DNA from: Suipraeoptans intestinalis
Lineage (GTDB): Bacteria; Bacillota; Clostridia; Lachnospirales; Lachnospiraceae
Direction of reading: 5' to 3'
Length of the DNA: 64,000 nt
Assembly (NCBI RefSeq): GCF_009696485.1
Contig: NZ_VULY01000018.1
Location: 1,914,001-1,978,000 of the forward strand
The translations under genes and the position numbers were made by a program. The notes beneath the pieces were generated by a model. It worked only from the letters and a program-made list of their open reading frames with translations, did not search any database and was not told the origin of the DNA. Numbering within the stretch: position 1 is the stretch's first letter; each line of letters starts with the position of its first letter. Shown piece after piece: positions 9,433 through 18,638 of the stretch.

Positions 9433-9517
9433 GAGCCAAGGTCCGAATTTCTTCGGACTTTGGCGAGCGCATTCAGCCCCGGAAGAGCAGAGCGATTCCG
9501 AGGGATTCCGGGGAATG
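9433..9517 (+). other. Two adjacent strong hairpins of unknown function
   Basis: The first hairpin pairs GCCAAGGTCCGAA (9435-9447) with TTCGGACTTTGGC (9452-9464): 13 bp with one wobble and a 4-base loop. The second pairs CCCGGAA (9478-9484) with TTCCGGG (9506-9512), extended by CATTC/GAATG. They fill the gap between the ftsZ terminator and the next ribosome site. No known RNA family is recognised; a structured 5' leader, a small RNA or a palindromic repeat unit are all possible. Confidence 0.5.
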
Positions 9518-9541
9518 AAAAAGCGACAAGGAGGTATGTAT

Positions 9542-11158
9542 ATGAAGTTGACATGTATAGGGGCGGCACATGAGGTGACGGGAAGCTGCCATTATCTGGA
9601 AGCGTGCGGAAAAAATATCCTGATCGACTGCGGGATGGAACAGGGACCGGATATTTATGAAAACCAGTCGCTTCCCATAGAATCAAAAGATATTGATTAC
9701 ATTCTTTTGACTCATGCACATATTGATCACTCCGGTTTGATTCCCCTGCAATGCAAGCAGGGATTTCAGGGAGAAGTCGTTACAACCTTTGCTACGGCAG
9801 ATCTGTGCAGGATCATGCTGAAGGACAGCGCGCACATCCAGGAATTTGAAGCCGGCTGGAGGAACCGGAAAGCGAAAAGAAGCGGAGGAGAACATTTTGA
9901 ACCTCTTTATACCATGACGGATGCGATGGCGGCCATCGACTGTCTGTCTCCCTGTGAGTATGGGGACAGGATCCGCCTTTGTGAAGGAATCGAGATCCGC
10001 TTTCAGGATATGGGGCATCTGCTGGGATCTTCCTGTATCGAGGTGTGGATCACGGAGGAAGAGGTGACCAAAAAGATCGTTTTTTCGGGAGATGTCGGAA
10101 ACAAAAATCAGCCGATCATTAAGGATCCCACAAAGGTGGCAGAGGCAGATTATGTGGTGATAGAATCCACCTACGGTAATCGTCTGCACGGGGAAGACCG
10201 GCCGGATTACGTAGAAGAATTTGCCAGGATTTTGCGGGAAACCTTTGCGAAAAAGGGGAATGTGGTCATTCCTTCTTTTGCAGTGGGCAGGATGCAGGAG
10301 ATCCTGTATTTTATCCGGGAGATCAAAAACAGAGGGATGGTTCCGGAACTTCCGGACTTTGAGGTGTTCGTAGACAGTCCTCTGGCAGTGGAAGCAACGA
10401 ATGTGTTTCATAAGAATGTAAAATCCTGCTTTGATACGGAAGCCTTGCAGCTGGTGGAAGCAGGGATCAATCCATTGACATTTCCGGGGCTGAAATTGTC
10501 GGTGACTACGGAGGACTCTATTGCCATTAACAACGACAGAAGACCCAAGGTGATTCTGTCTGCCTCCGGGATGTGCGAGGCAGGAAGGATCCGTCATCAT
10601 CTGAAGCATAATCTTTGGAGAGAGGAGTGTACCGTCTGCTTTGTGGGATATCAGGCGGCAGAAACTCTGGGCAGAAGGCTGTTAGAAGGGATCAAGGAGG
10701 TAAAGCTGTTTGGAGAGCCTGTCATGGTACGGGCCAAGATCGAATCCCTGAAGGGAATTAGCGGACATGCAGACAAAGAGGGGCTGCTGGACTGGCTGTC
10801 CGGCTTTCAGACGGAAGTTCAAAGAGTCATTGTGGTTCATGGAGAAGACACCGTAACAGAAGAATTTGCACAGGCTGTGGAGGAAACTTTCGGGTATCCC
10901 ACCTATGCACCTTACTCCGGAGGAAGTCTGGATCTGAGGACCAATGAGATTGTCAGAGAAGGCAGTATGCTGCGGAAACAAAAGGAAAAGCCGGCCGGAT
11001 TAAAGGCGAAGGCTGCCTGGGAAAGAGTGATACGGGCGGCAGGACGCCTGTTGGAGGTGGCGACAGAATCCAGAGGAATGGCCAATAAGGATCTGGCAAA
11101 AATGGAAACGGAAATTTCCAACCTGATCCAGAAATGGGAGAAAAAGGGAGAATCCTGA
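9542..11158 (+). CDS. Metallo-beta-lactamase/beta-CASP RNA-processing exonuclease-like protein
   Basis: A 538-residue relative of the CPSF/RNase-J-like nucleases. The N-terminal metallo-beta-lactamase domain carries the zinc motif HAHIDH (His58 to His63) and a later GHLLGS histidine; it is interrupted by a beta-CASP domain (around residues 210-370), followed by the conserved segment SASGMCEAGRIRHHL and the HADKEGLLDW motif near the end of the fold. Such proteins act on RNA ends in the cytoplasm; the substrate here is unknown. The start is ATG at 9542, seven bases after AAGGAGG; the open frame upstream overlaps the ftsZ terminator and hairpins and is not used. The last 60 residues are a helical, charged extension. 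Confidence 0.9.
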   Translation: MKLTCIGAAHEVTGSCHYLEACGKNILIDCGMEQGPDIYENQSLPIESKDIDYILLTHAHIDHSGLIPLQCKQGFQGEVVTTFATADLCRIMLKDSAHIQEFEAGWRNRKAKRSGGEHFEPLYTMTDAMAAIDCLSPCEYGDRIRLCEGIEIRFQDMGHLLGSSCIEVWITEEEVTKKIVFSGDVGNKNQPIIKDPTKVAEADYVVIESTYGNRLHGEDRPDYVEEFARILRETFAKKGNVVIPSFAVGRMQEILYFIREIKNRGMVPELPDFEVFVDSPLAVEATNVFHKNVKSCFDTEALQLVEAGINPLTFPGLKLSVTTEDSIAINNDRRPKVILSASGMCEAGRIRHHLKHNLWREECTVCFVGYQAAETLGRRLLEGIKEVKLFGEPVMVRAKIESLKGISGHADKEGLLDWLSGFQTEVQRVIVVHGEDTVTEEFAQAVEETFGYPTYAPYSGGSLDLRTNEIVREGSMLRKQKEKPAGLKAKAAWERVIRAAGRLLEVATESRGMANKDLAKMETEISNLIQKWEKKGES

Positions 11159-11305
11159 TGAGGAACAGGCGATACGCTGCAGGAGAGGATGCGGATCCGG
11201 GCAATACAGAAGGGTATCTGTCTGCAGCAATACAAAATCACAGGGATCTGTTTCCTTGATTTTTTCACGGTTCCGTACTATGATACCAAAGTGGAGGTGA
11301 CGAAC

Positions 11306-11983
11306 TTGAAAAAATTATGTATCTTTGATCTGGATGGAACCCTGGCAAACACCTTGGATTCTCTGGCCTATTCGGTGGAGGAGACCCTAAAGGCGATGGA
11401 GCTTCCCGCCATTACGAGAGAGCAGTGCCGGGAATTTGTGGGAAATGGAGCAAAGAAGCTGCTGGAGCTTGCGTTGGAAGCCTCCCGGGAAGGAGCGTCC
11501 AAAAGACTTCCGGAGGCGATGCAAATATATGAAAAAATTTTTGATGAGAATTGCGATTATCATGCAGAGGTGTATGAGGGAATGATGGATGTGGTGCAGA
11601 CGCTGCACAGACAGGGGATCCGGCTGGCAGTTCTGACCAATAAACCGGACAGGCAGGCAAAAAAAGTCATGAAAAAATTGTTTCCGGAGGGACTGTTCCA
11701 AAAAGTATGGGGACAGAAGGAAACGATGGAAAGAAAGCCAAGCCCTGAGGGGATCAGCCTGCTGCTGGAGCACTTTGGCGTAGAGAAGGAGGCGTGTCTG
11801 TATATCGGAGACTCTGAAGTGGATATCCATACCGGAAGAAACGCACAGGTGGAGACGCTTACGGCAACGTGGGGATTCAGAAGCCGGCAGGAACTGGAAA
11901 AATGCGGGGCAATCACTCTGGTAGACCATCCAAAAGACATATTACAATTTACAGGTGGAGGAATGGAACATGTATCAATATGA
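11306..11983 (+). CDS. HAD-superfamily hydrolase, phosphoglycolate phosphatase-like
   Basis: A 225-residue haloacid-dehalogenase phosphatase. Motif I is DLDGT at residues 7-11 with two catalytic aspartates; motif II is LTNKP near residue 111; a lysine follows in RKPSPEG; and motif III/IV is YIGDSEVD near residue 170. The helical cap lies between residues 15 and 80, as in Gph/PGP-type enzymes. Substrate is not predictable beyond a small phosphate ester. The start is TTG at 11306 behind GGAGGTGA; there is no ATG nearby. Its 3' end overlaps the next small gene by 14 bases, indicating translational coupling. Confidence 0.88.
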   Translation: MKKLCIFDLDGTLANTLDSLAYSVEETLKAMELPAITREQCREFVGNGAKKLLELALEASREGASKRLPEAMQIYEKIFDENCDYHAEVYEGMMDVVQTLHRQGIRLAVLTNKPDRQAKKVMKKLFPEGLFQKVWGQKETMERKPSPEGISLLLEHFGVEKEACLYIGDSEVDIHTGRNAQVETLTATWGFRSRQELEKCGAITLVDHPKDILQFTGGGMEHVSI

Positions 11984-12233
11984 TGAAGAATGCATAGCAG
12001 TATTTTTAAGAGACCAGGGACAGTTGTTTGACGAGCCGGTAGCGGAAACACCGGAGGAGGCGGAGACTTTCCTGGAGGACTGTATGGCCCTGATCGCAGG
12101 GAACATTCAGGAGGTTCGGGAGATCCTGTCAGAAGAGGGCATGGACGTAGACGGGATGACGAATGAAGAACTGGAAGAGGCAGCGGAGATTTTCCCCTTG
12201 TCGGGAGGCCGCTATTTGATCGTGGAAGGATAA
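11970..12233 (+). CDS. Small acidic conserved protein, function unknown
   Basis: An 87-residue, strongly acidic soluble protein, rich in Glu and Asp with predicted helices and a C-terminal LSGGRYLIVEG that looks like a beta hairpin. No signal peptide, membrane helix, cysteine cluster or catalytic motif is seen. I recall similar short proteins in Clostridia, sometimes loosely labelled glyoxalase-like, but see no glyoxalase metal ligands and do not adopt that name. The ATG at 11970 follows GGTGGAGGAA and overlaps the end of the HAD gene; pth begins 12 bases after the stop, so it is transcribed with both. Confidence 0.8.
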   Translation: MYQYDEECIAVFLRDQGQLFDEPVAETPEEAETFLEDCMALIAGNIQEVREILSEEGMDVDGMTNEELEEAAEIFPLSGGRYLIVEG

Positions 12234-12245
12234 CAGGGAAGATAG

Positions 12246-12833
12246 ATGTGGATCATTGCAGGATTGGGAAATCCGGGAGAAAAATACGACGGAACGCGTC
12301 ATAATGCAGGGTTTGAGGTGATAGAAAAACTGGCGGAGGCACATCAGATTTCCGTGGCGGAAAGAGAAGGCAGGGCTTTTGTAGGAAAGGGCCGGATCGC
12401 AGGGCAGAGGGTTCTGCTGGTAAAACCGCAGACCTTCATGAACCTGAGCGGGGAAAGCATCCGAAAACTCAAAGATTACTATAAGGTGGAAGAAGATCAG
12501 GTGTTGATCATCTACGACGATGTCAGTCTGGAACCGGGAAAGATCCGGATCCGGAAAAAAGGAAGTGCAGGCGGTCATAACGGGATCAAAAGCATCATTG
12601 CACATCTTGGCACGCAGACCTTCCCCCGGGTAAAGGTGGGGGTGGGGAAAAAGCCGCCGGCCTATGATCTGGCAGACTATGTGTTGGGAAGGTTTTCCCG
12701 ACAGGAAAAAGAGAAAATGTGTGAGGGATATGAAGCAGCGGCGGCAGCGACAGAAAAGATCGTAGCAGGAGAGATGGAGTCGGCTATGAATCTGTTCAAC
12801 AGAAAAGGAAAAGCAGAAGAGGTATCCGAATGA
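12246..12833 (+). CDS. pth: Peptidyl-tRNA hydrolase
   Basis: Pth cleaves the ester bond of peptidyl-tRNAs released from stalled ribosomes, recycling tRNA. The 195-residue protein begins with the family's GLGNPG motif, has TRHNAGF containing catalytic His19, KPQTFMNLSG near residue 60 with the substrate-binding Asn, YDDVSLEPGKIR near residue 92 and GSAGGHNGIKSI near residue 108. The normal pth-mfd order of Firmicutes is kept, and the stop overlaps the mfd start by four bases. Confidence 0.97.
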   Translation: MWIIAGLGNPGEKYDGTRHNAGFEVIEKLAEAHQISVAEREGRAFVGKGRIAGQRVLLVKPQTFMNLSGESIRKLKDYYKVEEDQVLIIYDDVSLEPGKIRIRKKGSAGGHNGIKSIIAHLGTQTFPRVKVGVGKKPPAYDLADYVLGRFSRQEKEKMCEGYEAAAAATEKIVAGEMESAMNLFNRKGKAEEVSE

Positions 12834-15800
12834 AAGCGTTGACGGAACCTTTGGCAGAACTGACACAGCTGGAGGAAGTCTGGCAGCAGACAAAAAAGAA
12901 GCCGGGAATGCTGTATGTTTCCGGTTGTGTCCGGTCACAGAAAACACATATGATGTATAAAATGGGCGATGGCTTTCTCTATAAAGTCATCGCTTGTTCC
13001 GGTGAGGACAGAGCAAAAGAGATCTATGAAGAATACCGGTCGCTGGACAGGGAGGTCTATCTGTATCCGGCAAAGGATTTTCTGTTTCACCATGCAGATG
13101 TCAGAAGCAAAGAACTGACCAGGGAAAGGATGGAGGTTCTGCAAAAATTAGGGAACAGGGAGGGCATGACGGTGATCCTGACCTTTGACGGGTTTATGGA
13201 CGGCCTGGCTCCCCTGGAAGAGATGAAGCAGCAGGTGATCCGGATCAGAGAAGGGGAAAGCCTCCTTTTGGAAGAGGTAGAAACCAGACTGTCAGGGCTT
13301 GGCTATGAACGTGCCGCCCAGGTGGATACGCTGGGACAGTTTGCGATCCGGGGAGGGATCCTGGATGTATTTCCTCTGACTATGGCAGACCCCGTCCGGA
13401 TAGAGCTGTGGGGGGACGAGGTGGATTGCATCCGTACCTTTGATACGGAAAGCCAGCGTTCTCTGGAACGTTTGAAGGAAGCCGAGATCGGATCTGCCAC
13501 GGAAACACCGGATAAAGACTATAAAAAAGTTTCTTTTTTACAATATTTTTCTCCGGAAGAAACCTGTTTGTTTCTGGATGATCCCATCCGCCTGTTGGAA
13601 AAAGGAGAACTGATCCAGCAGGAGTTTTTGGAAGCTGCAAAAAGGCGGAAAGAAGCAGGAGTCGAGATGGAAGAAGAGCTGCTGCTATATGGAGCAAACG
13701 AAGTGGTCCGGCAGATGAACCGGTTTTCCATGGTGGGCTTTGCGGCGTTGGAGAGACGGTGCAAGGGCTTTCACAGAAAAGAAAGCTGCAGTCTCCAAGC
13801 TGTGGGAGTTACGTCCTACAACGGAAGCTTTGACGCCCTTACCAGAGACCTGAAAAGATGGAAGCGGGAAGGATACAGAAGTATCCTCTTTTCCGTATCC
13901 AGGACCAGGGCGAAGCGTCTGGCAGAGGATCTGAGGGATTATCAGATCAACAGCTTTTATACAGAGGATATCGAAAGAAACGTAAATCCGGGAGAACTGA
14001 TGGTTACCTGCGGGTATGTGGCGTCCGGTTATGAATATCCCAAGATCCGTCTTGCCGTGGTGACGGAGTCGGATATCTTTGGGAAGAAGCAAAAGCGCAA
14101 GCAAAAGAAACAGGAGGGAAAGCCCCGGTTAAACTTTTTGGATCTGCACGTGGGGGATTATGTGGTTCATGAAAATCATGGGCTTGGGATCTACCGGGGG
14201 ATCGAAAAGATAGAGGTGGAAAAAATTTCCAGGGACTACTTGAAGATTGCCTACGCGCAGGGCGGCAACCTCTATATTCCTGTGACGCAGCTGGATCTGC
14301 TTCAGAAATATGCCGGTGCGGACGCCAAGACGCCGAAGCTGAATACACTGGGAACGAGGGAATGGGAAAAGACGAAGACCAGGGTAAAGGGGGCGGTGGC
14401 TGAGATCGCAAAAGAACTGGTGCAGCTGTACGCACAGAGGCAGCAGGAGGAAGGCTTCGTTTACGGGGAGGACACTGTCTGGCAAAAAGAGTTTGAAGAA
14501 TTGTTTCCCTATGAGGAAACTCAGGATCAGCTGGCGGCCATTCAGGCAGTGAAAGAAGATATGCAAAGCAGGAAGATCATGGACCGGTTGATCTGCGGCG
14601 ACGTGGGGTACGGAAAGACGGAGATCGCCATTCGGGCAGCCTTTAAAGCCGTACAGGAAAATCGGCAGGTGGTCTACCTGGTGCCTACCACCATCCTGGC
14701 GCAGCAGCATTATAACAACTTTGTCCAGCGGATGAAAAATTTTCCGGTAAGGGTGGATCTGATGTGCCGGTTCAGAACCCCTGCCCAGCAGAAAAAGACA
14801 GCGGAAGACGTGAAAAAAGGCCTGGTAGACATTGTAGTGGGAACCCACCGGGTACTGAGCGACGATATGACGTTTAAAAATCTGGGTCTGATGATCGTGG
14901 ATGAAGAACAGAGATTTGGAGTACGGCACAAGGAAAAGATCAAACAGATGAAGAAAAATGTGGATGTCCTGACACTGACGGCCACCCCCATTCCCAGAAC
15001 CCTTCACATGAGCCTGATCGGGATCCGGGATATGAGCGTGCTGGAAGAGGCCCCGGGAGAACGTCTGCCCATCCAGACCTATGTGATGGAATACAACGAA
15101 GAGTTGATTCGGGAGGCAGTGGAGAGAGAGTGCCAGAGAAACGGGCAGGTCTATTATGTATATAACCGGATCGAACAGATCGCATCTGTGGCTGCCAGGA
15201 TCCAGAAGCTGGCGCCGGACGTTCGTGTGGCTTACGCCCACGGAAGGATGCCGGAGCATAAGCTGGAAAAGATCATGTACAGCTTCGTCAACCGGGAAAT
15301 CGATGTTCTGGTATCTACCACCATTATCGAGACAGGACTAGACATCCCCAACGTAAATACCATGATCATCCACGACGCCGATCAGCTGGGGCTTTCTCAG
15401 CTTTACCAGCTGCGGGGAAGGGTAGGAAGGTCCAGCCGCATGGCGTATGCCTTTCTTCTGTACCGGAGAGACAAGCTGCTAAAAGAGGTGGCGGAGAAAC
15501 GCCTGGCAGCCATCCGGGAATTTACGCAGCTGGGAGCCGGGTTCAAGATCGCCATGCGGGATCTGGAGATCCGTGGAGCAGGCAACCTTTTGGGAGCTGC
15601 CCAGCATGGTCATATGGAGGCGGTGGGATACGATCTGTATTGTAAGATGCTGAACCTGGCAGTGCAGGAGCAAAAGGGAACGGGAGAGGCAGAGACGTTC
15701 CAGGTAACGCTGGATGTGGCCGTAGACGCCTATATTCCGGATACCTATGTAGAGGATACAGGGCAGAAGCTGGAGCTTTATAAAAGGATCGCATCCATTG

Positions 15801-16162
15801 AGAATACAGAAGAAAAAGAGGAAATGATCGATGAGCTGGCAGACCGCTACGGCGATCTTCCCAAAAAGGTGGAAACGCTCCTGGAGGTGGCAGTTTTAAA
15901 GGGGATGGCAAAGGAGGTCTATGTAACCGCCATTGAACAAAAGGGAGATGCCTACCACTTTCTCCTGTATCAGAAGGCGCGGTTTCAGGTGGAGAAAATA
16001 CCGGGATTTTTGGAAACCTTCCGGGGAGATCTGCAGTTTAAGACAGATGGGAAGGGAAGCCGTCTGATCTATCGAAGAAGGAACCGGGCGGCAGAAGAAG
16101 AGCAGCCGGTAGAACTATTGAAAAAAGTGTTAAATGAGATGAAAGGATTGCTTGAAGCTTAG
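12830..16162 (+). CDS. mfd: Transcription-repair coupling factor Mfd
   Basis: Mfd is an ATP-driven DNA translocase that removes RNA polymerase stalled at lesions and recruits UvrA. The 1110-residue protein has the N-terminal UvrB-like region (residues about 25-330), the RNA-polymerase-interaction domain starting near LDLHVGDYVVHENHGLG (residue about 440), RecG-like helicase domains with Walker A GDVGYGKTE near residue 588, the DEEQ box near residue 690 and motif VI QLRGRVGRS near residue 860, and the C-terminal TRCF domain. Length is slightly below the usual 1150. It is translationally coupled to pth. Confidence 0.97.
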   Translation: MKALTEPLAELTQLEEVWQQTKKKPGMLYVSGCVRSQKTHMMYKMGDGFLYKVIACSGEDRAKEIYEEYRSLDREVYLYPAKDFLFHHADVRSKELTRERMEVLQKLGNREGMTVILTFDGFMDGLAPLEEMKQQVIRIREGESLLLEEVETRLSGLGYERAAQVDTLGQFAIRGGILDVFPLTMADPVRIELWGDEVDCIRTFDTESQRSLERLKEAEIGSATETPDKDYKKVSFLQYFSPEETCLFLDDPIRLLEKGELIQQEFLEAAKRRKEAGVEMEEELLLYGANEVVRQMNRFSMVGFAALERRCKGFHRKESCSLQAVGVTSYNGSFDALTRDLKRWKREGYRSILFSVSRTRAKRLAEDLRDYQINSFYTEDIERNVNPGELMVTCGYVASGYEYPKIRLAVVTESDIFGKKQKRKQKKQEGKPRLNFLDLHVGDYVVHENHGLGIYRGIEKIEVEKISRDYLKIAYAQGGNLYIPVTQLDLLQKYAGADAKTPKLNTLGTREWEKTKTRVKGAVAEIAKELVQLYAQRQQEEGFVYGEDTVWQKEFEELFPYEETQDQLAAIQAVKEDMQSRKIMDRLICGDVGYGKTEIAIRAAFKAVQENRQVVYLVPTTILAQQHYNNFVQRMKNFPVRVDLMCRFRTPAQQKKTAEDVKKGLVDIVVGTHRVLSDDMTFKNLGLMIVDEEQRFGVRHKEKIKQMKKNVDVLTLTATPIPRTLHMSLIGIRDMSVLEEAPGERLPIQTYVMEYNEELIREAVERECQRNGQVYYVYNRIEQIASVAARIQKLAPDVRVAYAHGRMPEHKLEKIMYSFVNREIDVLVSTTIIETGLDIPNVNTMIIHDADQLGLSQLYQLRGRVGRSSRMAYAFLLYRRDKLLKEVAEKRLAAIREFTQLGAGFKIAMRDLEIRGAGNLLGAAQHGHMEAVGYDLYCKMLNLAVQEQKGTGEAETFQVTLDVAVDAYIPDTYVEDTGQKLELYKRIASIENTEEKEEMIDELADRYGDLPKKVETLLEVAVLKGMAKEVYVTAIEQKGDAYHFLLYQKARFQVEKIPGFLETFRGDLQFKTDGKGSRLIYRRRNRAAEEEQPVELLKKVLNEMKGLLEA

Positions 16163-16176
16163 AAAAAAGCTATACT
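16148..16176 (+). promoter_or_regulatory. Promoter for the foldase gene
   Basis: TTGCTT (16148-16153) and TATACT (16171-16176), 17 bp apart, straddle the end of mfd and stand 68 bases before the lipoprotein gene. Confidence 0.55.
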
Positions 16177-16243
16177 GATACCATACTGTTTTTACGGGCA
16201 GAACAGACCCGGCAGGGATCAAATAACATCAGGGGGAAAACCA

Positions 16244-17293
16244 ATGAAAAGAAAAATCGGGGGCATCCTTCTGGCAGGAGCGTTATTTTGCGCTTCCCTG
16301 ACAGGATGCGGCATGAAAGAAAACGAAGTGGTAGTAACGGTCAACGACACTAAGGTGACGGCGGATGTGGCAAATTTTTATGTCAGATATGTCCAGGCAC
16401 AGTACGAGGCTTATTATGGCGCTTATCTGGGAGATCAGCTTTGGACTACCAAGGCAGAAAAGGGAAAGACCTACGAAGAAACGGTAAAGGCTTCCGTACT
16501 GAAAGAGCTGGAAACGATGGTACTTTTGGAGGAGCATGCAAAAGAATACGGCGTGGAGCTGACCGATGCGGAAAAACAGGTGATCAAAGCGCAGGCAAAA
16601 AAATTTGACAAGGCAAACGGAGCCAAAGAAAAAAAGAAGGTATCCGGCAGCAAGAAGACGGTGGAGAGGGTGCTGACGATGCTGGCTCTGCAAAACAAGA
16701 TGGCAGAGGCGATCCAGAAAGAGGCGGATACCAACGTATCCGATGAGGAAGCGGCACAGAAAAAAATGGAATATGTAAAGTTTTCCTACCAGACCACCGA
16801 TGGCTCCGGAAAAGTAAAAAATCTGTCGGAGGAAGAAAAGCAGACTGTCAAGAAATCGGCGGAAGCCTTTGCGGCAGGGATCCCGCAGGATACGACGGAT
16901 TTTGATCTGCAGGCATACGCGGCGGAAAACGGATATGAAACGGTGCCGCTGACATTTGACAAGACGGGAGAACAGCCGGCCAAAGAAGTGGTAGAGGCGG
17001 CAGATCAGCTTCCGGAGGGAGGAATCACTTCTCTGATAGAAACAGAAGGAGGCCTTTATGTGGCAAAGGTCACCAGCCTGTTTGACCAGGAGGCGACCAA
17101 TACGAAAAAGGGAGCCATTGTAGAAGAAAGAAAAAACGAACTTTATCAATCTAAAATCGAAGAGTGGACAAAGGCTGCCAAGATCAAAGAAAACAAAAAG
17201 GTATGGAAGAAGATCAAGCTAAGCAAGATGAGCGTAAAGATGAAGACGGAAGGACAGAAGGATTCGCAGACAACAGAATCCCAGGAGAAATAG
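16244..17293 (+). CDS. PrsA/SurA-like peptidyl-prolyl isomerase lipoprotein
   Basis: A 349-residue exported lipoprotein: basic start, hydrophobic stretch and lipobox LTGC with the lipidated Cys22. The mature part has a SurA-N-like helical chaperone region (residues about 30-170) and a region near residues 190-320 that resembles a divergent parvulin domain (ending EGGLYVAKVTSLFDQEA). Such proteins help fold secreted proteins outside the membrane. The C-terminal tail is Lys/Gln/Ser-rich and probably disordered. The parvulin domain is weak by eye, so enzymatic activity is uncertain. A promoter lies just upstream; the LacI-type regulator starts 12 bases after its stop. Confidence 0.8.
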   Translation: MKRKIGGILLAGALFCASLTGCGMKENEVVVTVNDTKVTADVANFYVRYVQAQYEAYYGAYLGDQLWTTKAEKGKTYEETVKASVLKELETMVLLEEHAKEYGVELTDAEKQVIKAQAKKFDKANGAKEKKKVSGSKKTVERVLTMLALQNKMAEAIQKEADTNVSDEEAAQKKMEYVKFSYQTTDGSGKVKNLSEEEKQTVKKSAEAFAAGIPQDTTDFDLQAYAAENGYETVPLTFDKTGEQPAKEVVEAADQLPEGGITSLIETEGGLYVAKVTSLFDQEATNTKKGAIVEERKNELYQSKIEEWTKAAKIKENKKVWKKIKLSKMSVKMKTEGQKDSQTTESQEK

Positions 17294-17305
17294 ACGGTAG
17301 ATCAT

Positions 17306-18283
17306 ATGAACATCAATGAGATTGCAAAATTGGCAGGAGTGTCCAGGGCGACGGTATCCAGATATCTCAATCAGGGATACATCAGCGAGGAAAAGCGAGA
17401 GAGGGTGCAAAAGGTGATCCGGGAAACCGGGTATACTCCCTCTTCCCACGCCCAGGTACTGCGTACCAAGAAAACAAAGCTGGTGGGGGTGATCATTCCG
17501 AAGATCAATTCAGACAGTATCGCAAGAATGGTTTCCGGTATCAGCAGAACCCTTTCGGAAAAGGGCTATCGGCTGCTGTTGGCAGTGACGGAAAATGATG
17601 AAAAAAAAGAACTGAATTATCTGCAGGTATTTCAGGAAAATCAGGTGGACGGGATCATTCTTTTGGGAACCATCTTCACCGGAGCGCATAAGAAGCTGAT
17701 GAAAGCATCCAAGGTACCGGTGGTGGTACTGGCGCAGAAACTGTCTTCTCATAGCTGCGTCTATCAGGATGAGGAAGGTGCGGCGCACGACCTCACCGCC
17801 CTGGGAATCCGGCAGGGCGGTAGACAATGGGGCTATATCGGAGTGGATATCCAGGATGAGGCAGTAGGGACCCGGAGAAAAAAGGGGTTTTTAGAGGCGC
17901 TGAAGGAGGCGGGGCTTGTCTGCGGGGACAGACTGCAGAAGACGGGACCGTTTCGGATGGAAACCGGTTATGAGGGAGCAAGAGACATCCTGAAAGCAGG
18001 ACAGGTGGACGCATTGTTTTGCGCTACGGATACCATAGCGGTAGGGGCTATGAAGTATCTGAAAGAGGCGGGAAAGCGTATCCCGCAGGACGTCAGGGTG
18101 GTAGGATTCGGGTATTCAGAAATCAGCCGGCTGCTTACTCCCAGACTTACGACGGTAGAATTTCACTACGAAGAAAGCGGAAGCCGGGCGGCAGAACTCC
18201 TGATAGAGGCGATAGAGGAGGAAATGCCGAAGATCGTCCAAAAGAAGATGGGGTATCGTATCATTCAGGCGGAAACCACCTGA
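17306..18283 (+). CDS. scrR: LacI-family transcriptional regulator, probable sucrose operon repressor
   Basis: A 325-residue repressor of the LacI/GalR family. The N-terminal helix-turn-helix and hinge read INEIAKLAGVSRATVSRYLN (residues 3-22), followed by a periplasmic-binding-protein-like sugar-sensing domain with the usual segments (KLVGVIIPKINSD, VDGIILLGT, GYIGVD, DALFCATDT). It directly precedes the sucrose PTS and hydrolase genes, whose promoter bears a LacI-type palindrome at 18621-18638, so it most likely represses them until sucrose-6-phosphate or fructose appears. The start ATG at 17306 has a weak ribosome site, and the gene may depend partly on read-through from the foldase gene 12 bases upstream. 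Confidence 0.88.
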   Translation: MNINEIAKLAGVSRATVSRYLNQGYISEEKRERVQKVIRETGYTPSSHAQVLRTKKTKLVGVIIPKINSDSIARMVSGISRTLSEKGYRLLLAVTENDEKKELNYLQVFQENQVDGIILLGTIFTGAHKKLMKASKVPVVVLAQKLSSHSCVYQDEEGAAHDLTALGIRQGGRQWGYIGVDIQDEAVGTRRKKGFLEALKEAGLVCGDRLQKTGPFRMETGYEGARDILKAGQVDALFCATDTIAVGAMKYLKEAGKRIPQDVRVVGFGYSEISRLLTPRLTTVEFHYEESGSRAAELLIEAIEEEMPKIVQKKMGYRIIQAETT

Positions 18284-18582
18284 TCCTTTCCGAGCAGGGA
18301 TGAAAAGGCAACAGCAGACTTTGGCGGAGAAGGAAACAGAAACAGAGAGAAAAGAAAAAAGAAAGAAACAGCACAGACAAGGGTGCTGACAGAAACGGCG
18401 GTGTAATCTCAGGAAAGGAGACGGCACCGTCGTTTGCTTTGCAGCATCCGATGGGATGGAGAGATCCGGCAGTTTGAAACGGAAACAGGAAGGAGGGGGA
18501 ACGACAGAACAGAAAGAGAAAGGACGGATTGTTTTGGAAAAAATACACAAAAAAGAAAGGAAGAAATTGGCACTATTGCGGA

Positions 18583-18611
18583 TTTACAAACGACGGGAAA
18601 CTCCGTATGAT
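18583..18611 (+). promoter_or_regulatory. Promoter of the sucrose operon
   Basis: TTTACA (18583-18588) and TATGAT (18606-18611) are 17 bp apart. The 411-base gap 18284-18694 otherwise holds a weak hairpin near 18392-18431 that may end the regulator transcript, the operator at 18621-18638, and nothing else I can support. Confidence 0.75.
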
Positions 18612-18620
18612 AAAGACAAA

Positions 18621-18638
18621 TGTGAAATCGTTCTCACA
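18621..18638. promoter_or_regulatory. LacI-type operator, also matching the cre consensus
   Basis: The 18-base imperfect palindrome TGTGAAATCGTTCTCACA is centred on CG as LacI-family operators are. Its inner 14 bases (18623-18636) also satisfy the CcpA cre consensus TGNAANCGNTNNCA. It lies about 10 bases after the -10 box, so a bound protein would block the promoter or early elongation. Either the adjacent LacI-type regulator, CcpA, or both may bind. Confidence 0.75.
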
